Positions 1-4,890 of a DNA stretch of 5,068 bases are shown in pieces. A program made the translations under genes and the position numbers. The notes under the pieces were generated by a model, which worked only from the letters and a program-made list of their open reading frames with translations, was not told the DNA's origin and did not search any database. The stretch's first letter is position 1; each line of letters opens with the position of its first letter. The DNA lies in the NCBI GenBank assembly GCA_016235225.1, contig JACRLS010000206.1:1-5068 (forward strand), written 5' to 3'. The DNA comes from Nitrospirota bacterium. Lineage in GTDB: Bacteria > Nitrospirota > Nitrospiria > Nitrospirales > Nitrospiraceae.

Positions 1-138
1 ACATCGGCTCGTACGTTTGCTCCACGCTTCTTTCAGACCCCACTTCGCAGTGACGCCCTTGCGCTTCGCTATGACTTCACCTCCATCAGGCTGTCAAAGG
101 GACTTTCACCCTCAAGCTGTCGAACATGCTCGGCACAC
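1..138 (-). mobile_element. Group II intron, class IIC-like, 5' end (partial)
   Basis: The minus strand, read from 138 towards 1, begins with GTGTGCC, the class IIC-type 5' splice end. Conserved domain I blocks then follow in order: GCATG (129-125), GGGTGAAAGTCCC (111-99), GCGCAAGGGCGTC (64-52), GTCTGAAAGAAGC (38-26) and GCAAAC (20-15). The order and wording match the start of class IIC introns such as the Oceanobacillus iheyensis intron, as I remember it. Class IIC introns are self-splicing retroelements that insert just past terminator stem-loops, and this one lies 6 bases beyond a stem-loop (145-175). Only about 138 bases are present. The exon-binding loops, domains II-VI and any reverse transcriptase/maturase would lie past the left edge, so completeness and activity cannot be judged. 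It is in the same orientation as the diguanylate cyclase gene. Confidence 0.88.
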
Positions 139-144
139 TCGACT

Positions 145-175
145 GCGGGGCTGACGCGCCGGCGTCAGGCCCCGC
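145..175 (-). terminator. Terminator-like stem-loop at the end of the cyclase gene, intron target site
   Basis: Inverted arms at 145-157 and 162-175 form a GC-rich stem of about 13 bp with one bulged base and a GCCG/CGGC tetraloop. The stop codon TGA of the cyclase gene (167-165) lies inside the stem. No T-run follows. Six bases (AGTCGA, 144-139) separate the stem from the intron. Class IIC introns recognise such hairpins plus a short IBS1 next to them, so this probably served as terminator and insertion target. Without a U-tract, its present termination efficiency is doubtful. Confidence 0.75.
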
Positions 176-1748
176 TTTGTTTCGAGAGCATCGCCAGTTC
201 CGCGCCGGTCGGTTCCCACGAGAGCGGCTGGGCCACCACGACCCGATCGCGCCCCCCCGACTTGGCTTGAGTCAGTGCCTGCTTCGCCGCGGACAAGAGA
301 TCTTCCGTCGTCACCCCGTGGTCGGGATACACGGCCACACCGACGGACACCGTCACCGGCCCCACGGTTCCATTCTGGGCCTGCACGCGCAGATCCCGCA
401 GATCCTCTCGCACCTGCTCCGCACATTGCTTCGTGGCCTCGATCGACGCCTCCGGAAGCACGATGGCGAATTCCTCGCCGCCATAGCGGGCCACGACATC
501 TTCCCGCCGGGTCCTGGCCCGCAGCCGTGCGCCCACTTCACGCAGAACCGCATCGCCAGCCGCGACGCCATGCACGTCATTGACCTGACGGAATCGATCG
601 AGGTCCACGATGATGGCGCCGACCCGGCGATGTTTCCGCCCGGCCCGGCGCAGTTCCGCTTCAAGAAATTCTTCCAGATAGTTGCGCGAGAAGAGATCCG
701 TGAGGGCATCCCGCACCGAGCCCGCCGTCACCGAAGCACGAGCCACAGCAGACGAACCCCGGTCGCCTGCGCTTTCGACCTGGCTCTGCCCCTGGGCATC
801 CCGGATCGTGCAGACCGCGAGGCGCTGATGATCCTCAGACACCACCGACCGGACGTCGAGGGTGACCGGGAAGGCGGTCCCGTCCTTCTTCACCCCCTCC
901 AGACGGCGTGCAGGAGCCCCTTTCTCGCCCTGGGCCGACTGGGCCCCTCCTGACACCGGCAGTTGAACCCGTTGGGGCACCAGCACCTCAATCGACTCCC
1001 CCACCAACTCCGATTTGTGGTAACCAAACACGTCTTCAGCGCGTCGATTGACGTCCTGGATGCGCCCCTCTGCGTCCACAGTTACCATGGCTTCAGCGGC
1101 CATCTCCCGGCGGAGCCGGGATCGCGACGCCACTTCCTGGTGCACGCGCTGCTCGCGGCGCAAACGCAGACCGACCAAACCGACTGAGGCAAAGGCACAG
1201 GCAGCCACGACGGCCGTGGAGGACACAAATTCCCGGGTCTGCGCCTTGGTTTGAACATCCTGCACGACGACGGAGGCGCGGGCCGACAGTTCAATCTCCT
1301 CCAAGGCCGTGCGCATCTCATTTCTGACCTGGGCTTGATAGCCTGTCTGGGCCAGCTTGTCGACCTCTGCCGTCCGCTTCTGACGGGAGAGCACCCCCAG
1401 CAATTCGGTCGCACTCTGATGTTCCACCCACAGGCCTCTCACTCTGGCCACCTGCTCACGGACCTCGATCTGGTTCGCCCCGACGTACTCGAGACCGAGG
1501 AGCGCCGACGCCACCTCTTGGTGCCACGGCTGCTGCACCCCCTGTCCGCTTCCCTGGGCGGCGCTCTCCACAGCCACACGAACTGCGCGCGCAGCATCCA
1601 TCACCCGTTGATCCTGTGCGACCTGTTGCGCGCCCGCCACCTGAGCCGAATGGACCTGATAGGCCACGACAGCGACCCCGCCGACACCGACCAGGGTCGC
1701 TGCCAGGACGGCACCAACCCAATTCCGGGACCATTCACCCTTTCCCAT
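165..1748 (-). CDS. Membrane-anchored PAS-GGDEF diguanylate cyclase
   Basis: Predicted to condense two GTP into cyclic di-GMP at the inner membrane. From the ATG at 1748 (527 residues): a membrane helix at about 10-29, a helical periplasmic region at about 30-173 (four-helix-bundle or CHASE3-like in style), a second helix at about 174-196, a PAS domain at about 214-323, and GGDEF at about 346-505. The active site reads RYGGEEF (GGEEF 423-427), an active variant. An inhibitory I-site RRED (414-417) sits exactly five residues upstream, so product feedback is likely. DLDRF and the Asn-Asp pair that follows match the metal and guanine-binding strand. ATG 1748 is chosen because GGAGGAG (1757-1751) precedes it. 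An in-frame ATG at 1769 adds 7 residues but has no Shine-Dalgarno. The stop lies inside the terminator-like hairpin. The domain assignment is secure; the stimulus sensed is unknown. Confidence 0.93.
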   Translation of the reverse strand: MGKGEWSRNWVGAVLAATLVGVGGVAVVAYQVHSAQVAGAQQVAQDQRVMDAARAVRVAVESAAQGSGQGVQQPWHQEVASALLGLEYVGANQIEVREQVARVRGLWVEHQSATELLGVLSRQKRTAEVDKLAQTGYQAQVRNEMRTALEEIELSARASVVVQDVQTKAQTREFVSSTAVVAACAFASVGLVGLRLRREQRVHQEVASRSRLRREMAAEAMVTVDAEGRIQDVNRRAEDVFGYHKSELVGESIEVLVPQRVQLPVSGGAQSAQGEKGAPARRLEGVKKDGTAFPVTLDVRSVVSEDHQRLAVCTIRDAQGQSQVESAGDRGSSAVARASVTAGSVRDALTDLFSRNYLEEFLEAELRRAGRKHRRVGAIIVDLDRFRQVNDVHGVAAGDAVLREVGARLRARTRREDVVARYGGEEFAIVLPEASIEATKQCAEQVREDLRDLRVQAQNGTVGPVTVSVGVAVYPDHGVTTEDLLSAAKQALTQAKSGGRDRVVVAQPLSWEPTGAELAMLSKQSGA

Positions 1749-1768
1749 GACTCCTCCACTTTCTTGCA

Positions 1769-1774
1769 TCTATA
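1769..1774 (-). promoter_or_regulatory. Possible -10 element of the cyclase gene
   Basis: The minus strand reads TATAGA at 1774-1769, about 20 bases upstream of the chosen start at 1748. It overlaps the alternative upstream ATG, which would leave that ATG at or before the transcript start. No good -35 is visible at 16-18 bp (CGAATG or GCGAAT only), so this is a weak proposal. Confidence 0.25.
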
Positions 1775-1952
1775 TTGAGATCAGATGTAGCCATTCGCCA
1801 CCTGGTTCTCTCTCGGCTCCCCCGGACAGAAACTTGAGCTAATGGAGCGGAAAGGATCGGAGCCTCCGGCAATGGGCCCAGACCCGGGCAAACCCTCTAC
1901 CCTGGCGGCTCGAGCATGACTGGTGATCGAGAAAGGCACGGAGGCTCTGCGG

Positions 1953-1993
1953 AAAGACGGCCGTCGATCACCGACGTCGCCGACGGTCTTTTT
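1953..1993 (+). terminator. Rho-independent terminator-like hairpin in the cyclase-tRNA gap
   Basis: AAAGAC (1953-1958) pairs with GTCTTT (1986-1991), and CGTCG (1962-1966) pairs with CGACG (1981-1985). A 3-base bulge separates the two on the 5' side, and the loop is 14 bases. The plus strand continues as a five-T run (1989-1993). No plus-strand gene ends just before it. It could end read-through, end an unannotated short transcript, or insulate the tRNA downstream. The rest of 1775-2043 holds nothing else I can support: the one sizeable reading frame there (minus, 1781-1996) has low-complexity, non-protein-like content. Confidence 0.5.
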
Positions 1994-2043
1994 CACCGCC
2001 CTGGCTGGACTTTGAACCCGACGTTAGGTACCGTAGCCTCCGA

Positions 2044-2120
2044 GCCCCCGTAGCTCAGTTGGATAGAGCAGCGGATTCCTAAACCGCGGGTCGCACGTTC
2101 AATTCGTGTCGTGGGCACCA
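2044..2120 (+). tRNA. tRNA-Arg (anticodon CCU), CCA encoded
   Basis: The 77-base cloverleaf is complete. The acceptor pairs GCCCCCG (2044-2050) with CGTGGGC (2110-2116), the D-arm is GCTC/GAGC, and the anticodon loop TTCCTAA (2076-2082) has CCT at 2078-2080. The T-arm is GCACG-TTCAATT-CGTGT, followed by A73 and an encoded CCA (2118-2120). The tRNA decodes AGG as arginine. Two stem positions are unpaired: C5/U68 in the acceptor (2048/2112) and A31/A39 closing the anticodon stem (2075/2083). The invariant residues U8, A14, G18-G19, U33, the T-loop TTC and A58 are present, so it is probably functional. No clear promoter or terminator was seen beside it. Confidence 0.93.
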
Positions 2121-2151
2121 CTTTCCTTTCCCGTTTCTCCCCACCAGCACG

Positions 2152-2553
2152 TTATCCGGAGTCGGCTTCCTGGAGTTGGAACGCCTGGGAGCGCAGCAGG
2201 AATTGGATCACCCGTTCACGGGACCGCTGTGTCATGGAGACAAATCGACACCGGACCACCTGGGCGGAATCATCGAGGTCGTCCGGTCTCACGTGAATGA
2301 TCTCGGCCGTCACATGAAGGGGGGCGAGCGTCGGAAGCGCCAACACCACCTCCAGCCGATCTCCCACGCGAAACATGCGCTGGGTCGCAAAGCGGATCCC
2401 GCCCCCACTGAGATTCACCTTTGTGGGTTTGGGCGTGGGGCTGACTCGTGATCCCTCCGGGTAGTAGTCGATCGGAACAATGGTGTTGTGCCGGAAGAAC
2501 TGGCGCCGGTCGCTATCGGGCCGGTAGGGTGACTTCATCTTCGGGTACGACAT
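2152..2553 (-). CDS. Single-domain PilZ protein, probable c-di-GMP receptor
   Basis: Small soluble protein of 133 residues from the ATG at 2553, consisting almost entirely of one PilZ domain. The N-terminal switch motif RxxxR is Arg17-Arg21 (RRQFFR), and the barrel motif [D/N]xSxxG is Asn47-Gly52 (NLSGGG). Both c-di-GMP-binding motifs are therefore intact. The rest alternates beta strands and ends in an amphipathic helix (about 108-128), as PilZ domains do. With no output domain it probably acts by binding a partner. The start is uncertain because no ATG has a good Shine-Dalgarno: 2538 is an alternative, and a longer frame reaching 2751 would overlap the divergent ABC gene. An 8-codon frame starting at 2561 ends in an ATGA overlap with the ATG at 2538, so coupling is possible. 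It points towards the tRNA. Confidence 0.88.
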   Translation of the reverse strand: MSYPKMKSPYRPDSDRRQFFRHNTIVPIDYYPEGSRVSPTPKPTKVNLSGGGIRFATQRMFRVGDRLEVVLALPTLAPLHVTAEIIHVRPDDLDDSAQVVRCRFVSMTQRSRERVIQFLLRSQAFQLQEADSG

Positions 2554-2569
2554 GCGTTCATGATAGCGC

Positions 2570-2586
2570 GGCCTGCGTGGCAGGCC
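2570..2586 (-). repeat. Perfect 7-bp inverted repeat in the PilZ leader
   Basis: GGCCTGC (2570-2576), a 3-base GTG centre and GCAGGCC (2580-2586) form a compact GC-rich hairpin in either strand, 16 bases upstream of the chosen PilZ start. No T-run follows it. It may affect translation of the PilZ message or serve as an operator; if PilZ starts further upstream it is coding. Confidence 0.4.
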
Positions 2587-2683
2587 AAGCAAATGGAGGA
2601 TTTCAGCCATCCAGTCAGAAGGCCGCGCCGGACACAAGACGGAGGAGATGGCCTGGGGCGCTTCGCGATTCGAACAGAACGGT

Positions 2684-2698
2684 TGACGGCATCCGTCA
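2684..2698. promoter_or_regulatory. Palindrome TGACGGCATCCGTCA before the ABC gene, operator candidate
   Basis: Perfect 6-bp arms (TGACGG/CCGTCA) with a CAT centre lie 12 bases upstream of the ABC start. The sequence overlaps a possible -35 (TTGACG, 2683-2688), with a poor TGGAAT -10 at 2707-2712 and an 18-bp spacer. That promoter would start the RNA near the second ATG (2720), so the start or the promoter call may be off. Repressor binding here would fit the geometry, but no regulator is encoded nearby. Confidence 0.25.
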
Positions 2699-2710
2699 TC
2701 CTGGTGTGGA

Positions 2711-3535
2711 ATGAGCCGGATGCCCTCGCTGCTCGACATCAAGAAGGCCACGGTCTATCGCGGCGCGACGCCTGTCTTTGACGGATTGACCTTGGAGATC
2801 GCCGAAGGCTGCCACACGGTGATCCTCGGTCCGAATGGATCAGGGAAAACCACCCTCCTTAAACTGTTGACACGGGAACTGTATCCGGTCCCCACCGAGG
2901 AGAGCCACGTGCGCCTCTTCGGGCAGGACAACTGGAACGTCTGGGAACTGCGCGCGCGGCTGGGGCTCGTCTCATCGGATCTCCAACAGGACTATGCCCC
3001 CTGGGCCACGGGCCTTGAAGTGGTGCTCTCAGGGTTTCGCGCCAGCAACGGGGTCTGGCCCCACCAGGAATTTTCCGATGCGGAGACTCAGCGGTCAGCG
3101 GCCCTTTTGAAAAAGCTGGGCGTGCCTCGTTTGGCAGATCGACCTTACGGCGCCATGTCGACCGGACAGCAGCGGCGACTGCTGCTGGGACGGGCCCTGG
3201 TGCATGATCCCGGAACGCTCATCCTGGATGAGCCGACCACCGGCCTCGATCTGCCGGCCGCCTTTCAATATCTCGACGTCATTCGCGATCTGATCCGGAC
3301 AGGAAAGACCGTTCTCCTGGCTACGCATCACATCCACGAGATTCCGCCGGAAATCGAACGTGTGGTGCTCTTGAAGGACGGCAAGATTTTCGCGGACGGA
3401 GCCCGTTCAACGGTCCTAACCTCGAGGACCTTGAGCCGCCTGTTCGAGGCGCCGATCGAATTGGTTCAGATGAATGGCTGCCTGCAGGCCTTCCCGGCAG
3501 ATCGGACGAACAGTGGAGCGAGAACGATAGGTTAG
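2711..3535 (+). CDS. ABC transporter ATPase, ModF/COG1119 type
   Basis: Cytoplasmic ATP-hydrolysing subunit of 274 residues. Walker A is GPNGSGKT (40-47), a glutamine-rich Q-loop region follows (Gln92-Gln93), and the signature is MSTGQQRR (from 149, STGQ in place of SGGQ). Walker B is LILDEP (170-175), the D-loop TTGLD (176-180) and the switch His206 (ATHH). The STGQ signature, the THHIHEIPPEI stretch and the VLLKDGKI tail match the COG1119 family, annotated as molybdenum-type or of unknown substrate. All catalytic parts are present, so it should be active. No permease or binding protein is in the window, so substrate and partner are unknown. The start at 2711 lacks a good Shine-Dalgarno; ATG 2720 is an alternative. 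It diverges from PilZ and converges with the small gene, with a 37-base gap and only a weak 4-bp stem (3545-3557) between them. Confidence 0.93.
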   Translation: MSRMPSLLDIKKATVYRGATPVFDGLTLEIAEGCHTVILGPNGSGKTTLLKLLTRELYPVPTEESHVRLFGQDNWNVWELRARLGLVSSDLQQDYAPWATGLEVVLSGFRASNGVWPHQEFSDAETQRSAALLKKLGVPRLADRPYGAMSTGQQRRLLLGRALVHDPGTLILDEPTTGLDLPAAFQYLDVIRDLIRTGKTVLLATHHIHEIPPEIERVVLLKDGKIFADGARSTVLTSRTLSRLFEAPIELVQMNGCLQAFPADRTNSGARTIG

Positions 3536-3572
3536 AGGAACGCACCGCCTGAAGCGGGAGAAACTTTCGAAT

Positions 3573-3836
3573 CTACGGCTGAAACACTCGCGTCAGGAAG
3601 TCGCGAAGCTGGTTGCTTTGAACCAGCTTCTGCGTGAGGGCTCGCGCTTCGAAGTCGTCAGGGACCTTCGTGCGTCTGCTCTGCACGGACTCCGCGAGTC
3701 TCTTCGCGTCATCCGACATCGTCACCCGATCTGCTTCTCTGGAGTCGCGTGTGACTCGAAAAGGCGGGGTGGCTCGCGGCGACACTCCGGTGTAGGCCGC
3801 CAACGCGCCTGGAGCAAGTAGCGGTGACACAGCCAC
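3573..3836 (-). CDS. Small hypothetical protein with a FlgM-like motif
   Basis: Predicted 87 residues from a GTG start at 3836, preceded at 8 bases by a perfect AGGAGG. I cannot name it. The N-terminal third (about 1-27) is Ala/Pro-rich and poorly structured. From about residue 34 the text reads ADRVTMSDDAKRLAESVQ, recalling the DxVxLSxxAxxLA stretch of FlgM-type anti-sigma-28 factors, though that stretch also occurs in other short proteins. The C-terminal half is charged and helical and ends FLTRVFQP, without the FlgM C-terminal helix pattern that binds sigma-28. An internal ATG at 3719 would give a 48-residue version covering just the protein-like part. No signal peptide or membrane segment is seen. 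It is monocistronic here, with a foldable leader upstream. Coding status is probable; the family is a guess. Confidence 0.55.
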   Translation of the reverse strand: MAVSPLLAPGALAAYTGVSPRATPPFRVTRDSREADRVTMSDDAKRLAESVQSRRTKVPDDFEARALTQKLVQSNQLRDFLTRVFQP

Positions 3837-3844
3837 GGTTCCGC

Positions 3845-3850
3845 CCTCCT
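3845..3850 (-). promoter_or_regulatory. Strong ribosome binding site of the small gene
   Basis: AGGAGG on the minus strand, within GAGGAGGG, 8 bases before the GTG at 3836. This optimal spacing is the main reason for choosing the long 87-residue form over the internal ATG at 3719. Confidence 0.65.
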
Positions 3851-3867
3851 CATTCTGTCAGGACCTT

Positions 3868-3921
3868 GGGGCGATGACTGCCCAGTCCATCGCCTGCTAT
3901 CAAGTCTAGCAGGCGACGCCC
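3868..3921 (-). promoter_or_regulatory. Foldable leader element, three-way-junction or switch candidate
   Basis: Three nested stems are visible. P1 is GGGCG (3869-3873) with CGCCC (3917-3921). P2 is GACT (3876-3879) with AGTC (3884-3887). P3 is a perfect 10-bp stem (3890-3899 with 3907-3916) capped by 7 bases. A competing stem, GCGATG (3871-3876) with CATCGC (3888-3893) extended by ACT/AGT, would break P1 and P3. On the minus strand the element ends 17 bases before the Shine-Dalgarno of the small gene, so it would lie in its 5' UTR. No T-run follows, so it is not a plain terminator. It matches no riboswitch class I recognise. Confidence 0.45.
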
Positions 3922-4132
3922 TTGTCCATTACTGCCCGATATCAGCCGCCCAGTGACGCTGCCCCCCATCATAGTCAGCTCTCCCCCGTTCTCCCGGCGG
4001 CGCCACGGATGAACTCATCTGGGGGTATCGGCGCGATTCCAAGACAGCCTGCCCCCTTCTGCCATGTCGTTCCGCCAGATATCAGTCCAGGGGTCCGACC
4101 GCCCACACGACGATTCCATTTGCAAGATGCTT
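3922..4132. other. Non-coding stretch, no gene recognised
   Basis: This is the remaining part of the 393-base gap between the small gene and the four-helix protein gene. The open frames here are Pro/Arg/Ser-rich and lack Shine-Dalgarno sites. The only symmetric feature seen is GATGA-AC-TCATC (4008-4019), an operator-sized palindrome with no other support. A minus-strand promoter for the small gene should lie here but I could not place one. Confidence 0.5.
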
Positions 4133-4164
4133 CGAAATTCTGTTGACACGAAATTCTATTGAGA
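4133..4164 (+). repeat. Tandem direct repeat, two 16-bp units, activator-site candidate
   Basis: CGAAATTCTGTTGACA (4133-4148) is followed with no gap by CGAAATTCTATTGAGA (4149-4164), identical at 14 of 16 positions. The units are AT-richer than their surroundings and lie directly upstream of a possible promoter for the gene at 4230. Each ends in a -35-like hexamer (TTGACA, TTGAGA). Head-to-tail sites about 1.5 helical turns apart could be bound by a tandem-binding regulator. None is encoded in the window. Confidence 0.6.
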
Positions 4165-4165
4165 C

Positions 4166-4195
4166 TTGCGGAAAGGGTGATGTTTAGGCTAGATT
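4166..4195 (+). promoter_or_regulatory. Possible promoter of the four-helix protein gene
   Basis: A weak -35 TTGCGG (4166-4171), an 18-base spacer and the -10-like TAGATT (4190-4195) would start RNA near 4202, just before the AGGAGGG site. A weak -35 abutting the tandem repeat suits activated transcription. The stronger -35 hexamers inside the repeat have no good -10 at normal spacing. Confidence 0.3.
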
Positions 4196-4209
4196 ACCGC
4201 CCCGCACAC

Positions 4210-4247
4210 AGGAGGGACACCGGAACACGGTGCCGAGTGTCGGAATG
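4210..4247 (+). promoter_or_regulatory. Shine-Dalgarno, spacer hairpin and start codon
   Basis: AGGAGGG (4210-4216) is too far from either start for ordinary use: 14 bases from AGGAGG to GTG 4230 and 29 to ATG 4245. Between them GACACCGG (4216-4223) pairs with CCG (4233-4235) and GTGTC (4237-4241), with one bulged A and a 9-base loop holding GTG 4230. Folding this out leaves 3 bases between the stem and ATG 4245, which would place the Shine-Dalgarno next to that start. An alternative stem, CACCG/CGGTG (4218-4232), would instead hide GTG 4230. Confidence 0.4.
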
Positions 4248-4820
4248 TACAGCCGGAACGGAGTCCACGCCACGCCTGCCGAAATTCACCAAGAGCCAAC
4301 CGATCGCTACTCGACCTCGCTGGTGCTGGGATCGGCGGCGGTGATTTTCTTGATCGATCTCATCCTCCCACGCGGCATCGCCATCGGGGTCCTGTATATT
4401 ATCCCGATCTTAATTTCCCTCCACCCCACACAACCGAAATTCACGCTGGCGGTGGGAGGAATCTGCACCGGACTGACTGTCATCGGGTACGTCCTTTCTC
4501 CAAGCGGCGCCACGTTCTGGATGTCGATCAGCAATCGTGGGCTGTCGATCGCCGCCATCTGGGTGACGGTCCTCCTGTCACAACAACGAGCCGAGGCGAC
4601 CCGACGCATCGAAGCGCTTCAAGCACTCCTGCCGATCTGCGCGTCATGCAAGAAGATTCGCGACGACAAGGGTTATTGGAGCCAGGTCGAGCAGTACTTT
4701 GAGGCCCACACCAAGACCGTCTTTACGCACAGCCTTTGCCCGCACTGCGTGAGGAAGTGGTATCCGGAACTCCACCCGGAACTCTCCGAGCGGTATCCTG
4801 AAATCTTCGATCAGGTCTAA
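4230..4820 (+). CDS. Four-helix membrane protein with a CxxC...CxxC cytoplasmic tail
   Basis: Predicted inner-membrane protein of 196 residues from GTG 4230, or 191 from ATG 4245. Four hydrophobic helices lie at about 30-47, 50-65, 71-90 and 103-118. Their text (PRGIAIG, YVLSPSG, NRGLSIAAIWVTVLLSQQ) matches the N-terminal module found in many sensor kinases and GGDEF sensors. A short helix (119-134) leads to LLPICASCKKIRDDKGYW, then FTHSLCPHC and WYPEL: Cys137/Cys140 and Cys170/Cys173 could bind zinc or another metal. This tail is known to me as the extreme C-terminus of many PAS proteins and response regulators, with no firm function. Here module and tail join directly, without PAS, kinase, GGDEF or receiver. 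It could be a natural minimal form or a deletion product, but the frame is intact. It converges with ribD across 70 bases with no obvious terminator. Confidence 0.82.
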   Translation: MPSVGMYSRNGVHATPAEIHQEPTDRYSTSLVLGSAAVIFLIDLILPRGIAIGVLYIIPILISLHPTQPKFTLAVGGICTGLTVIGYVLSPSGATFWMSISNRGLSIAAIWVTVLLSQQRAEATRRIEALQALLPICASCKKIRDDKGYWSQVEQYFEAHTKTVFTHSLCPHCVRKWYPELHPELSERYPEIFDQV

Positions 4821-4890
4821 GGGCCTCATCCCGTCGGATTTTCGTCGGAACCGCGCCCCTCTTTTCCCCCGACCTCCTACGTTTCACAGT

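Noticed and set aside
126..953. Long plus-strand open frame (275 codons) antisense to the cyclase
   Set aside because: Shadow of the GC-rich cyclase gene; it is His/Arg/Pro-rich, starts inside the intron end and has no domain.
1856..1900. Possible c-di-GMP-I (GEMM) riboswitch: AGCCTCCGGC and GGGCAAACC both occur
   Set aside because: The two conserved blocks are in the wrong order and the rest of the class is missing; likely chance, though the nearby c-di-GMP genes made it worth a check.
1781..1996. Minus-strand 71-codon open frame between the cyclase and tRNA
   Set aside because: No Shine-Dalgarno, starts in the terminator hairpin, and composition is Ser/Arg/Pro/Gly-rich without protein-like pattern.
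2554..2751. N-terminal extension of the PilZ protein to 199 residues
   Set aside because: The added residues look non-coding, would overlap the divergent ABC gene by 41 bases, and the PilZ domain starts just after the ATG at 2553.
3545..3557. CCGC/GCGG stem between the ABC gene and the small gene as terminator
   Set aside because: Only 4 bp with no T-run.
3937..4088. Two copies of GATATCAG
   Set aside because: Only an 8-base match with unlike flanks about 140 bases apart; expected by chance.
3922..4146. Plus-strand 74-codon open frame in the gap
   Set aside because: No Shine-Dalgarno, Pro-rich, ends inside the tandem repeat, no recognisable domain.
4832..4849. Direct repeat CGTCGGA spaced by TTTT between the membrane protein gene and ribD
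   Set aside because: A direct, not inverted, repeat that cannot form a terminator stem; too short to support a binding site.
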